Shown here: one piece after another, positions 39,341 through 48,328 of the stretch
How positions within the stretch are numbered: the first letter of the stretch is position 1
Layout of the letters: every line of letters starts with the position of its first letter
Origin: Kiritimatiellota bacterium
GTDB lineage: Bacteria; Verrucomicrobiota; Kiritimatiellia; JAAZAB01
Length of the DNA: 64,000 nt
Direction: 5' to 3'
Assembly (NCBI GenBank): GCA_026398415.1
Contig: JAPLSY010000018.1
Coordinates: 103,990-167,989, forward strand
The notes under the pieces: model-generated
Databases searched by the model: none
What the model saw: the letters and a program-made list of their open reading frames with translations, nothing else
What the model was told of the DNA's origin: nothing
Made by a program: the position numbers and the translations under genes

Positions 39341-40104
39341 TTGGATTCACCTCCGGTTTGCTTTGCTGGCTCCAACGTCAGGTTGGCCGGTGAAATTAAG
39401 GGGCCGGGTTCCGGGTTTTCGATGGATTTGCGAAACGGCCAATGCTGTTGGAGCCCCTCGATCAGCACCTGCGACGAGCGCAAGGTGTCCTGGGCTTGGA
39501 TCAAAAGGCCGGGGACATTCTCGTGCAACAGGACTTCGCTCTCATGCAAAGTGTTGCGGGTTTGCACCGTGAGCGCCGGCAGTTCGTCGAGCACGGCGTT
39601 CACTTTTTCCAATGTCGGCAACAGTCTGGCGCGGAGTTCTTCCAGAACCAGCAAGGCTTGCTTGGTGATGTCCTTGTCCAGCGTGCAGGCGATCAGACTG
39701 CCGTCGGGCATCAGCGGAAACTGGCGGTTGCCGATGGATATATCCACGAATGAATCGCCGGCCACGATCAGCGTTTTTTTAACCACGGCCACGGAGTTCG
39801 TGCGCACAAAGCCGTGGAAACTGGCCTTCAGTTCGAAAGTAGCTTCGATTGTGCCTTCCATGGTGGGGTTGATGCGGATGACATTGCCGGCAACGGTATC
39901 ACGGATTCTGACCTCCGAACCTTTTTTCAACCCGTAGGTTCCCTCTTCGGCCTGAAACACGGTGTGAAGCCGGAACTTGGGCTCAAACAGGCCCTGGGCG
40001 CGGCCCGCAAGGAAGATGCCTGCGATCAGCACGGCAATCGCCAGCAGCACAAAGGCGCCAGTGATTTCATTGACAAAGCGAAACTTGAATGTTTTGTCCA
40101 TCAT
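39337..40104 (-). CDS. mlaD: MlaD-like MCE-domain lipid-transfer protein
   Basis: A 255-residue protein with one N-terminal membrane helix (about 15-36), an MCE domain (about 40-115; VFQAEEGTYGLKKGSEVRIRDTVAGNV) and a helical C terminus (about 150-220). MlaD forms a periplasmic ring that passes phospholipids between the MlaFE complex and the outer membrane. It sits between the MlaF-like gene and the TPR lipoprotein, overlapping the latter by four bases. AGGAAGGA precedes the ATG. It is longer at the C terminus than E. coli MlaD (183 residues). Confidence 0.88.
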   Translation of the reverse strand: MMDKTFKFRFVNEITGAFVLLAIAVLIAGIFLAGRAQGLFEPKFRLHTVFQAEEGTYGLKKGSEVRIRDTVAGNVIRINPTMEGTIEATFELKASFHGFVRTNSVAVVKKTLIVAGDSFVDISIGNRQFPLMPDGSLIACTLDKDITKQALLVLEELRARLLPTLEKVNAVLDELPALTVQTRNTLHESEVLLHENVPGLLIQAQDTLRSSQVLIEGLQQHWPFRKSIENPEPGPLISPANLTLEPAKQTGGESK

Positions 40105-40142
40105 AGGTCATTCCTTCCTGGTTGCAACTGAACCAGATATCA

Positions 40143-40829
40143 TTACTTTTCTATCTTTATCATGGCTTGGCCCCGCATGACATATTGCGCGGCAGGTGGT
40201 AATTGTTCAATCCGATCCTTGTCGGTCAACCACAGCACGGCTGCCTTCCGCGCACAGGCTTCCTGTACGGCGCCGAGCAGGCGCGGTAAGTGTTCGAGGG
40301 GTACGCCCTGCATGGGACGTTCCAGCAGTACCAACAGGGGCTGTCCGAGAAAGGCCCGGATCCATTCGGAGCGTCTTAAATCCTGGGGCGATACCAGGGC
40401 CGGTCGGATCTTAGGCAATTCGTCCAAGCCGAAGGCGCGAGCCAGCGCCTCGGCCTCCGTCAAGATTTCCGCGTCCGGCCGCCGAGTATGGTGGCGTTGT
40501 GCAAGAGTCACATTTTCGTTCACGTTTAAATTACTGATCCAGCCGTGGCCGTCGAAGACCCGGCCAATCTGCGCGCGCCGCTGTAACACCCGCTCCGGGG
40601 ACATGGCGGTCCACGCCTCGCCCTGGAACAGAACGCGGCCTTCCGCAGGGCAAAGCAATCCCGTCGCCAAATCGGCGAGCGGCAATTGCTCATTGCCCGG
40701 TTCCATCTGAATGATGGTCAGTGTGCCTGGGCCAAACCGTGCGCTGAAATGGCTCAGGCCGGCGTGTTCCCGCACCGCCGCCGCGATGGTCACGTCCAAA
40801 AATTCCAGAATGGGATCGTTTGCGTTCAT
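40143..40829 (-). CDS. degenerate MlaF-like ABC ATPase
   Basis: 228 residues from ATG 40829. By position (between mlaE and mlaD) and overall ABC-ATPase layout it is the MlaF counterpart, but every catalytic motif is altered. The Walker A region reads MEPGNEQLPL (42-51) with no GKS/T. The signature region reads LVSPQDL (145-151). Walker B reads LLVLLERP (165-172) in place of hhhhDEP, and the H-loop is LTDKD (201-205). It probably does not hydrolyse ATP in the normal way; it may be a structural subunit or need another ATPase. No frameshift is visible, so it is not a simple pseudogene. Confidence 0.75.
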   Translation of the reverse strand: MNANDPILEFLDVTIAAAVREHAGLSHFSARFGPGTLTIIQMEPGNEQLPLADLATGLLCPAEGRVLFQGEAWTAMSPERVLQRRAQIGRVFDGHGWISNLNVNENVTLAQRHHTRRPDAEILTEAEALARAFGLDELPKIRPALVSPQDLRRSEWIRAFLGQPLLVLLERPMQGVPLEHLPRLLGAVQEACARKAAVLWLTDKDRIEQLPPAAQYVMRGQAMIKIEK

Positions 40830-40841
40830 TAAATCATTGTA

Positions 40842-40955
40842 CCCGCGAAACACGCTAAATGACGCGAAATAAACCTTCAATATTACGGGAATTAAGCACG
40901 AATCGCATCTTTTTGTCCCCATTAATTTTCGTGTCATTTCGCGTGTTTCGCGGGC
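40842..40955. repeat. CGCGAAACACG-word inverted repeat
   Basis: Left arm 40842-40875 (CCCGCGAAACACGC, AAATGACGCGAAAT) pairs with right arm 40921-40955 (ATTTCGCGTGTTTCGCGGG). It fills the gap between mlaE and the MlaF-like gene within the operon. Confidence 0.75.
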
Positions 40956-40982
40956 AAATTCTGCTTTGCAATTCTTTTCTTC

Positions 40983-41771
40983 TCATATGTATGTTAATAC
41001 CGAGACAATGGCCGAAATAATGAAGAGTGCCGCAATGGAGCGTACGACCGCCCGCGTGGCGGCCTGCGGCACCTCCGTAATGGAATAGCGCACGCTGAGT
41101 CCCTCCATGATGCAAATGCCCACCGTGAACAGGCCGGGAACCAGGGTCTTGGCCAGCAGGTTATACACATCTGCCGGATGCAGGCCTTTCAGGACGGTAT
41201 TCATGAAAATCACCGGGTCCGTGGTGCCGACGCCGAAGAGAATGCCAAAAGCATAACCGCTGACGAACGCGACGATGGTAAACCAGATGGTCAGGCAGAA
41301 AACGGAAAGGGCAAAAGCCAAAGCCCGCGGGATGGCCAAGTAGAGCAGGGTATCCAGGCCCTGGGCTTCCAGCACCTTGATCTCGCCGAACACTTTCATG
41401 TTGGCCAGCTCGACGGCGATGGCCGTGCCACTGCGCCCGATGACGATGAAATTAACCAGGAGCGGGGCAACCTCGCGGAGGATGACCGCAATCAGCACGG
41501 AGCCGAGCATTTCGGATTGTCCCGCCTTGCCCAGCCAGACTTGGGCCTGTACGACGACCGAAATGCCTGTCAGAAACGCCACCAGGGACACAAACCGCAG
41601 GGCCTCAACGCCCGTGAACAGGACCTGGCGCGCGAAAACTGCGCGCGTGGTACGCGGCCAGTTCCGCAGCCGGGTTGCCTGTACGAGAATACTTCCCAGC
41701 ACGGCAAACAGATGCGCGGTCTCCCGCACTCGGGTGATGGTGTACTGGCCAATCGTCCCGCTGAATGTCAT
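40983..41771 (-). CDS. mlaE: MlaE-like lipid ABC transporter permease
   Basis: A 262-residue membrane protein of the MlaE/YrbE family. The conserved segments FLTGISVVVQAQ, EVAPLLVNFIVIGRSGTAIAVELANMKV and GLDTLLYLAIPRALA are family hallmarks, with about five membrane helices. It forms the inner-membrane part of a phospholipid transporter for outer-membrane asymmetry. It starts seven bases after the upstream isomerase-like gene. The normal partner ATPase is replaced by a degenerate homolog downstream. Confidence 0.92.
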   Translation of the reverse strand: MTFSGTIGQYTITRVRETAHLFAVLGSILVQATRLRNWPRTTRAVFARQVLFTGVEALRFVSLVAFLTGISVVVQAQVWLGKAGQSEMLGSVLIAVILREVAPLLVNFIVIGRSGTAIAVELANMKVFGEIKVLEAQGLDTLLYLAIPRALAFALSVFCLTIWFTIVAFVSGYAFGILFGVGTTDPVIFMNTVLKGLHPADVYNLLAKTLVPGLFTVGICIMEGLSVRYSITEVPQAATRAVVRSIAALFIISAIVSVLTYI

Positions 41772-41778
41772 GGGTGCT

Positions 41779-42678
41779 TCACCGGTAGGGCGGCAGGCGC
41801 AATTCCGTCCGAATATTGTTGATCATCTTCGTCATGCGCCGGCCGTACTCGACGTATATTTCGGCGGCATCCAGGCTGCGTTTGGAGTTAGGATCATGGA
41901 AGACCGTTCCCATGTGGGGTTCAATCGAAATGCCGCCGTCATAGCCGCGCGCGAAAAGGTCCTTCATGATTTTGGGAATATCGCCGTGGCCTTCCCCCGG
42001 ATAAGTGAAGATCTGCTTTTGAGCGGTTGCGTCGTAGGTGCCGTCCTTGATGTGAACATAAGCTACATGCTCGCGGACATGGGAATAAAATTCCCAGGAG
42101 GACTGCTTGGGATAGGGCTTGGGTTTACTGCGGTCATCGCTGAATACCGGATTGCCGGTATCATAGACCAATTTCAATCCCGGCACGTTTTCCAGGATTT
42201 TAAGTGTGAATTGCCAGCCCATCCCGCCGTAGTTCATGCAGTTTTCGTGCAGGGCCGTGAGCCCGGCGTCCGCGAACATCCGCTGGATTTCACGGACCCG
42301 CTTGAAGCGTTCCGCCTCCATCTGGTCTTCGCCGTCGCGCACGGCAAAACTCATGATGCGCACCAGTTTGGTGCCCAGCTTCTGCATGCGCGGAATCGAG
42401 CGGCGCACTTCCGCCAGCGAGCGGTCGAACGGCTCGTCTATTTTCTGGCTCCAGTTGCCGATGGCGGAACCGAAACAATTGATGCGCACGCCGGCGGCTT
42501 CCAGCTTGACGGCCAGCCGGTCAAAGGCCGCGTCGGAAATATCGTGGATCCAGCCGACAGGGAAATCATCGACTTGTACATTCCGTGATTCAATATCGCG
42601 CCAGCCGAGCTCTTTCGTCACCCGGGTCTGGATATCCAGCGAGGCGCCCGCTTCATCTGCAAATCCGGTCATGTACAT
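41779..42678 (-). CDS. sugar phosphate isomerase/epimerase-like TIM-barrel protein
   Basis: About 299 residues from ATG 42678 (GGAG 8 bases upstream). An AP-endonuclease-2/xylose-isomerase-like TIM barrel with metal-ligand segments ALHENCMNYGG (Glu), LVYDTGNPVF (Asp), VAYVHIKDG (His) and GISIEPHMG (Glu). Members act as sugar isomerases, epimerases or IolE/IolI-type inosose enzymes. Substrate cannot be assigned. It runs seven bases ahead of mlaE; the co-orientation may be fortuitous. Confidence 0.8.
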   Translation of the reverse strand: MYMTGFADEAGASLDIQTRVTKELGWRDIESRNVQVDDFPVGWIHDISDAAFDRLAVKLEAAGVRINCFGSAIGNWSQKIDEPFDRSLAEVRRSIPRMQKLGTKLVRIMSFAVRDGEDQMEAERFKRVREIQRMFADAGLTALHENCMNYGGMGWQFTLKILENVPGLKLVYDTGNPVFSDDRSKPKPYPKQSSWEFYSHVREHVAYVHIKDGTYDATAQKQIFTYPGEGHGDIPKIMKDLFARGYDGGISIEPHMGTVFHDPNSKRSLDAAEIYVEYGRRMTKMINNIRTELRLPPYR

Positions 42679-42863
42679 GGTGGTTTCTCCGTGGCGATTT
42701 AATTCATAAGTGTGTTCTTCATAGCAAATCACTTTGCCGGCGTCAATGGCGAACCATTGCCGCGTGTGTTCGGCAGGGAAAAACAGGGTGGGGCTGACTT
42801 GGCCTGCCTATGCCAGGAGGCACTCTGCCAGCGTGGTTGCCTATAATTCCGGCAGGATTCGGA

Positions 42864-44012
42864 TTATGCTTTTTCGAGCATGACTGCTGATCCCATTCCG
42901 CCGCCGATGCACAGCGTGGCCAACGCTTTCCTGAGCTTGCCGCGGGCGATGCGGTGGGCCAAATGAACCAGCAATCGGGCGCCGGAAGCTCCGATCGGAT
43001 GTCCCAGCGCGATGGCCCCGCCATTGGGATTCACCCGGTCGGCATCCAGGTGCAGTTCCTTGATGCAGGCGAGCGCTTGCGCGGCAAAAGCCTCGTTCAG
43101 TTCAATGGCATCGAAACAATCCGTGTTCACGCCGAGATGCTGGCAGAGTTTGCGCGTTGCATAAACCGGTCCCAAGCCCATTTGTGCGGGGTCGCATCCT
43201 ATGGTGCGCCATCCGGTAATGCGGGCCAAAGGCGTCCATTGCTTGCGGGTCATCGTGGTTTCGTTGCAGACGACCAGCATGGCGGCGCCATCGTTGATCC
43301 CGGAAGCATTGCCGGCCGTGATGGTGCCGTTGGGCTTGAACGAGGGTTTCATTGCCGAAAGTTTTTCCAGGGTTACGTCAGGCCGCGGATGTTCATCTTG
43401 CGTCACATTATCGACCGGCGTCAATTCATCGGCAAACACGCCTTGGGCCTGAGCTTGGGCATACTTCTGCTGACTTTGCAGAGCGAAGGTGTCCTGGGCT
43501 GCCCGGTCAATGCCGTATTGTTCTGCCAGGGTCTCGGTAATCAGTCCCATATGCTGGCCGCTGAAAGTATCCGTCAAGCCGTCGCGCAGGATGGAATCCA
43601 GCAGAACCGCATTACCCAGCTTATACCCCGCCCTGGCCCGATCCAGCAGGTAGGGGGCGTTGGACATTGATTCCGTACCGCCGCACAGGATGGCGCTCGC
43701 TTCCCCGGCTTGGATGGCCTGGCACGCCAGGATCACGGCCTGCATCCCCGATGCGCACATCATATTGACCGTATAGGCGGGGCGATCCAGCGGGAGGCCC
43801 AGTCCCACGCCGATTTGCCTGGCGATGTTCATGCCCTGACCGGCGGAGATCACGTTGCCGATAATGACCTGATCCAACTCCAGCGGATCAATCGTTTTAA
43901 GTATTGCCCGACCGGCCTCTTTGGCCAAATCAGCGGCGGACCGTTTGGCCAAAGCGCCCAACAACCGGCCCTGGGGAGTACGTTTGGCGCCGACAATGAA
44001 TAGTTTGCTCAC
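42864..44012 (-). CDS. acetyl-CoA C-acetyltransferase (thiolase)
   Basis: A 382-residue biosynthetic-type thiolase that joins or splits acetyl-CoA and acetoacetyl-CoA. The acyl Cys lies in NMMCASGMQAV, His in ELNEAFAAQA / GGAIALGHPIGASGAR, and the second Cys in CIGGGMG. Start is GTG 44012, overlapping the CoA-transferase stop as GTGA, so the genes are translationally coupled. With the CoA-transferase and SDR it forms a C4 acyl-CoA pathway (acetoacetate use or short-chain acid or polymer metabolism). Confidence 0.95.
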   Translation of the reverse strand: MSKLFIVGAKRTPQGRLLGALAKRSAADLAKEAGRAILKTIDPLELDQVIIGNVISAGQGMNIARQIGVGLGLPLDRPAYTVNMMCASGMQAVILACQAIQAGEASAILCGGTESMSNAPYLLDRARAGYKLGNAVLLDSILRDGLTDTFSGQHMGLITETLAEQYGIDRAAQDTFALQSQQKYAQAQAQGVFADELTPVDNVTQDEHPRPDVTLEKLSAMKPSFKPNGTITAGNASGINDGAAMLVVCNETTMTRKQWTPLARITGWRTIGCDPAQMGLGPVYATRKLCQHLGVNTDCFDAIELNEAFAAQALACIKELHLDADRVNPNGGAIALGHPIGASGARLLVHLAHRIARGKLRKALATLCIGGGMGSAVMLEKA

Positions 44013-45571
44013 TTTGATATCCTTTCGCTCTGGTTAAATACCCGTGCGGGCATGGGACGAATCGCCCTGATGATGGGGCGAAATTCCATTTGATCCAGGA
44101 TTTGTTTCTGCAGATCGATCCCCGGCGCCACCTCGATCAGCTCCAACCCTTCGCTCGTCAGCTTAAAGACGGCGCGTTCTGTAACAAACAATACCTTCTG
44201 GCCGAGCTGGCGGGACCGAAGACTGCTGAAAGAGATCTGTTCCACCTTGCGAACGAACTTGTGGGTTGATCCTTCCCGGATAATAACAATCGTTCCATGC
44301 GATAATTGGACTTCCAGCCCACCGGCCGTAAATGTCCCGCAGAATACCAGGCTTTTTGCGGTTTGGGTGATGTTGACGAACCCGCCCACCCCCGCAAGTC
44401 GGGTGCCAAATTTCGAGACATTGACGTTCCCTTCCGTGTCAACTTGCGCCGTTCCCAGGGCGGCGAAATCCAGTCCGCCGCCGTCATAGAAATCGAATTG
44501 CGCCGGCTGATCGATAATGGCTTGGGGATATACCGATGCGCCGAAGCTTAATCCGGAGGCCGGCATGCCGCCAATGGGACCGCTTTCCACCGTCAGGGTA
44601 AAGGAGTCAAGCAGTCCGCGTTCCGCGGCAATCCGGGCGATCCCTTCCGGCATGCCCAGTCCCAGATTGGCGATGGCCTTGTCCGGAAGTTCGTCACAGG
44701 CCCGGGCCGCAATGACGCGGCGTTCATCCATCGGCAAGGGCTCCAGTTGCGACCAAACCGATGCATCGTTGGGGGCCGGCGAGCAATAGGCCGGGTTGTA
44801 TGCTTCCGCGAAGGTCTGTTCATGTTCGTGCGCCTCGGCCACCACAATGCGATTTACCAGAATACCCGGGACCCGGACAGACTGGGGCGCCGCGGGTGTA
44901 TCCAGCAGTTCGCTGACCTGGGCAAGAACTATCCCGCCGGAATTGTGGACGGCCTGCGCAATCGCCAATACCTCACCGATAATTCCCTCACGATCCATGA
45001 TCAAATTTCCCGAGCAATCCGCCGCCGTGGCACGGATCAACCCGACATGAATGGGAAACGATTTGTACCATAACCATGTCTTCCCGCCCAATTCCACGCG
45101 TTCGACCATTCCGTCTGGTGTGGCGTCGTTTTGCCGTCCACCCTGGTTGATGGGATCGATAAACGTGTTCAGGCCGATGTGCGTGATACAGCCCGGCCGG
45201 CCGGCGGCAATATCGCGATATAATTGACAAATGACGCCTTGCGGGAAATTATAAGCTTCAATTTTTCCGACGATGGCCAATTTACCCAAATTGGGCGCCA
45301 GCCCCCAGTGCCCGCCGATCACGCGTTTGACCAGTCCGGCGTGGGCCAGATGATTCAATCCCCGTGTTTTGCCGTCGCCTTGACCGGCGGCATAAACCAA
45401 CGTCAGATTGCGAGGTTCTCCGGCGGAGGCGAATCGTTTTTCGATGGCCGCGGTCAAGGCTTCCGGATGCGCGGATCCGATAAATCCACTACAGGCCACG
45501 GTCGTTCCGTCCTTGATCAAACGAACGGCCTCATCGGCTGAACAGAGTTTGGTTTTCAGCGTTGGGTTCAT
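44009..45571 (-). CDS. family I acyl-CoA:acetate/3-keto-acid CoA-transferase (fused subunits)
   Basis: About 520 residues with alpha- and beta-type halves in one chain, as in YdiF/propionate CoA-transferase. The glycine-rich GGHWGLAPNLGKL is in the first half; the catalytic Glu is in LTVESGPIGGMPASG in the second half. It moves CoA between acyl groups, for example acetoacetate and acetyl-CoA or succinyl-CoA. ATG 45571 overlaps the SDR stop (ATGA) and follows GGAGG by 9 bases. The thiolase gene overlaps its 3' end. Confidence 0.92.
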   Translation of the reverse strand: MNPTLKTKLCSADEAVRLIKDGTTVACSGFIGSAHPEALTAAIEKRFASAGEPRNLTLVYAAGQGDGKTRGLNHLAHAGLVKRVIGGHWGLAPNLGKLAIVGKIEAYNFPQGVICQLYRDIAAGRPGCITHIGLNTFIDPINQGGRQNDATPDGMVERVELGGKTWLWYKSFPIHVGLIRATAADCSGNLIMDREGIIGEVLAIAQAVHNSGGIVLAQVSELLDTPAAPQSVRVPGILVNRIVVAEAHEHEQTFAEAYNPAYCSPAPNDASVWSQLEPLPMDERRVIAARACDELPDKAIANLGLGMPEGIARIAAERGLLDSFTLTVESGPIGGMPASGLSFGASVYPQAIIDQPAQFDFYDGGGLDFAALGTAQVDTEGNVNVSKFGTRLAGVGGFVNITQTAKSLVFCGTFTAGGLEVQLSHGTIVIIREGSTHKFVRKVEQISFSSLRSRQLGQKVLFVTERAVFKLTSEGLELIEVAPGIDLQKQILDQMEFRPIIRAIRPMPARVFNQSERISK

Positions 45572-46320
45572 ACCCACCAGCCTCCGCTGACATGAATCGT
45601 CTGGCCGGTGACGTACGCGGCCAGATCGCTGCAGAGAAACAAAATGACGCTGGCAATCTCTTCCGGTTCCCCAAAACGCCCCAGGGGAATGGATTTCAGC
45701 ATCTCCTGGCGAACAGCTTCGGGGATGGTCTTGCCCATTTCCGTAAGCACCACGCCCGGCGCCACGGCGTTGACCGTGATGTTACGCTTGGCCAGTTCCC
45801 GGCAGAGCACCTTGGTCAGACTGGCGATGCCGCCCTTGGCGGCGGCATAATTGCACTGCCCGAAAAACCCATGGAACGCGGCGATCGAGGAGACGTTCAC
45901 AATGCGGCCGCCATCGCCGATTTTCTCCGCCGCCGATTTGCAGACGTTAAACGCTCCGGTCAGATTGGTGTCGATCACATCCTTCCACTCAGCGGGCGTC
46001 ATTTTCTTAATGCTTCGATCGCGCAGGATACCCGCGTTGTTGACCACGATGTCAACCCGGCCAAAACGATCGAGGGTCCGGTTGAAGAGGGTGTCTACCG
46101 CCGCGGGATCGCGAACGTCGGCCTCGATCGTCAGGGCCTGATTGCCGATGCTCTCGGCCGTGGCTTTGGCCCGTTGCAGGTTGATGCCCTGGGGATCATT
46201 GAAATAATTGATCACGACGTTGGCCCCGGCCTGGGCCAGCAGGGCGGCGGTGCGCGCCCCGAGTCCCTGGCCGGAACCGGTGATGATGGCGGACTTGCCG
46301 GCTAGATCGATTGGAATCAT
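45568..46320 (-). CDS. acetoacetyl-CoA / 3-oxoacyl reductase-like SDR
   Basis: 250 residues from ATG 46320, which overlaps the regulator stop as ATGA. A classical SDR: TGSGQGLG NAD(P)-binding motif, NNAGI, the catalytic Ser in VNVSSIAAFHG and YAAAKGG (Tyr-x3-Lys), ending in HVSGGWWV like PhaB/FabG. In this operon it most likely interconverts acetoacetyl-CoA and 3-hydroxybutyryl-CoA; 3-hydroxybutyrate dehydrogenase is the main alternative. Confidence 0.9.
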   Translation of the reverse strand: MIPIDLAGKSAIITGSGQGLGARTAALLAQAGANVVINYFNDPQGINLQRAKATAESIGNQALTIEADVRDPAAVDTLFNRTLDRFGRVDIVVNNAGILRDRSIKKMTPAEWKDVIDTNLTGAFNVCKSAAEKIGDGGRIVNVSSIAAFHGFFGQCNYAAAKGGIASLTKVLCRELAKRNITVNAVAPGVVLTEMGKTIPEAVRQEMLKSIPLGRFGEPEEIASVILFLCSDLAAYVTGQTIHVSGGWWV

Positions 46321-46901
46321 GAGCGTGGCCCCTTTCGGTGTTGTTTGGGTATGGCTTGCATGAAGATGCAAACAAACCTGGCCGGTTGTTTGCCATATAC
46401 CCGTGTTGTGTGAACGTGGTTGGGATCGAAATACAGCGAATCGCCGGGATGAAGCTGAAAATGATTGGCGCCGACCGAAAAATCCATGCGGCCGGAAAGC
46501 ATATAGATAAACTCCTGGCCGCCATGCTGGAATTGGCCCTTGGGATCGCCGGGCTTAATCGTCAGTAAAAACGGCTCGCCGATTTTATGGTTCATGGCCG
46601 CGGCCAGAGCCTCGAACGAATAGCCCCACTGTGAACCATCGCGGGCAATCAGCCGGCCATGTCCTTTACGGGTCAGTGCAAAGGGCGGGTTGGTTTCCAC
46701 TTCTACGAAAAATTCAGAGATCGTCACTTCCAGCGCCGCGGCAATGCGCAGGAGGGTGGAAACCGGCGAGGAAATCTGCCCGGTCTCTATCTTGGACAAT
46801 GCGCTTTTAGTCAGCGCGGCGTCCCGGGCCAACGCGGTCAACGTCAAGCCGGCACTTTGCCGCAGCCGGCGGATATTTTCTCCGAGAGCATGTTCATTCA
46901 T
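46317..46901 (-). CDS. XRE-family regulator with cupin domain
   Basis: A 194-residue regulator. The N-terminal helix-turn-helix (about 8-62; LTLTALARDAALTKSALSKIETGQ) is joined to a C-terminal cupin (about 108-180; QFQHGGQEFIYMLSGRMDF, HPGDSLYFDPNHVHTTRV) with His residues able to bind metal or ligand. Such MerR-like/XRE-cupin proteins sense a small molecule. First gene of the acetoacetyl-CoA operon, so probably its local regulator. Confidence 0.9.
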   Translation of the reverse strand: MNEHALGENIRRLRQSAGLTLTALARDAALTKSALSKIETGQISSPVSTLLRIAAALEVTISEFFVEVETNPPFALTRKGHGRLIARDGSQWGYSFEALAAAMNHKIGEPFLLTIKPGDPKGQFQHGGQEFIYMLSGRMDFSVGANHFQLHPGDSLYFDPNHVHTTRVYGKQPARFVCIFMQAIPKQHRKGPRS

Positions 46902-47079
46902 GGGAAATAATGTATCCTATAAGGAAACATAGGTCAAGCACAATTTTGCGGTTCCGGTAATGGGTCTCTTCTGGGGTTTCCCGACCGGGCTTCCCGAGGC
47001 TGGTCATTCGGCCGGGGGTAGGGTGGTGGCGACTTCGCCCTCCTACGCCAGGAAGTGCTACGGTGCTTGATGATCGTAG

Positions 47080-48177
47080 TTAGTGGCTTCGGAGGATTTC
47101 ACCGGGAGCTTCACTTTCGACGGCCTGGGAGAATCCGCTCATCTGCTCGATCTTGACTTCCACGCGGCCCAAGCGTTTGTCCGCTTCCTCGTAGCGTTTC
47201 TGGGCGTTGCCCAGGTGCTGGCCGATTACGCGAAAATCTTCCATAAAACTGTCCAGTTCCTTTTTCAGGCGCGCCAGGTTATCCATGATCTCACGCGCGC
47301 TTTCCTCCACCCGCAGGCCGCGCAGACCAAGCAGAATGGTCTGCAGATAGGCAAAAAATGAATTAGGCGAGACCGGAATGACCCGCCGCTTGAGCGCATA
47401 CTGGAAAAGCGCGTCCTCGTCGCTGCCCTCATTGCGCACAATGATGCCATAATAGACATTCTCGGCGGGAATATACATCATGGCAAAGTCCAGCGTGCCT
47501 TCATCGGTGCGGATATATTTTTTGGCGATGTCGTCGATATGCTTCTTGACGTCGCGGACAAACTGTTTGCCGGCCGCCGCGCGTTCCGATTCGTCGGCGG
47601 CGTTGACGCTGCGCTTGAAATTCTCAAGCGGGAATTTGGCGTCAATGGCCGCCAGTCCCAGGCTGAGCTTGATGACGGCATCCACGGTTTCGCCGCCCTT
47701 GAATTTATACTGGAGCGCATAGCTCTGTTCGGGGAGGACCTGGGCCAGCAGTTCGGTCAGCAGGTATTCCCCGAAGCTCCCGCGCAATTTAGGCGCCTGC
47801 AATGTCTGTTGAAGTTCGGCTATGTTCCGGCCGACGTCAAAAATCCGCTTGGACGCCTCATCCATCTGGCCGAGTCGCTCGCGGACATCGCCAATGACTT
47901 TGGTGGTATTGTCCAGCCGGTCCCCCAGCGTGCGATTGGCGTCCGTCAGTGCCCGCGCCACCTGCTCGTGCAATAGGCGCAGTTCCTCGCGCAGGTGCTT
48001 TTGCAAACCCTCCGCTTGCTGGGTCGTTTGGGTGAGTCCCGCCTGCATTTGATTCTGCAGAAGCAGGAGTGCCTGCGTAGCGCTATCCCTGCGTATGAGG
48101 GCATGCCGGATCCACCAGGCCGCCAGGCCCATGGCCGCGACGATGATTAAGACTGGAAAAACATAGTCCATTGCCAT
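47080..48177 (-). CDS. rmuC: RmuC-family DNA recombination protein
   Basis: A 365-residue protein. N-terminal membrane helix (about 5-24), a long coiled coil (about 28-110), and the RmuC domain (about 115-330) with PKLRGSFGEYLLTELL, AIDAKFPLENFKR, YIPAENVYY and VIPVSPNSFFAYLQTI. RmuC limits recombination at inverted repeats, which is notable in a genome with so many fold-back spacers, but this link is speculative. ATG 48171 is an alternative start. Divergent from mutL. Confidence 0.92.
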   Translation of the reverse strand: MAMDYVFPVLIIVAAMGLAAWWIRHALIRRDSATQALLLLQNQMQAGLTQTTQQAEGLQKHLREELRLLHEQVARALTDANRTLGDRLDNTTKVIGDVRERLGQMDEASKRIFDVGRNIAELQQTLQAPKLRGSFGEYLLTELLAQVLPEQSYALQYKFKGGETVDAVIKLSLGLAAIDAKFPLENFKRSVNAADESERAAAGKQFVRDVKKHIDDIAKKYIRTDEGTLDFAMMYIPAENVYYGIIVRNEGSDEDALFQYALKRRVIPVSPNSFFAYLQTILLGLRGLRVEESAREIMDNLARLKKELDSFMEDFRVIGQHLGNAQKRYEEADKRLGRVEVKIEQMSGFSQAVESEAPGEILRSH

Positions 48178-48208
48178 AGGATCATACCTGAAACGCGAAA
48201 TGAATCAA

Positions 48209-48318
48209 GAGTTCCTGGTTCTTTGTTCATCGTTCTTCGTTTTGAATTAACCAAGAACCGAGATGGCTGCTGTCTACCTCGCCGAGTAGCTACGAACCAA
48301 GAACCAAGAACTAAGAAC
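48209..48318. repeat. GAACCAA-word inverted repeat
   Basis: Left arm GAGTTCCTGGTTCTTTGTTC (48209-48228) with a following fold (to 48262), and right arm ACGAACCAAGAACC...CTAAGAAC (48291-48318). It fills the divergent rmuC-mutL spacer and must lie close to both promoters. Confidence 0.75.
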
Positions 48319-48328
48319 ATTTTATCAG

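Noticed and set aside
40143..40829. Pseudogene call for the MlaF-like ATPase
   Set aside because: The frame is intact over its full length and keeps its operon place, so a conserved non-catalytic protein is more likely than a decayed gene.
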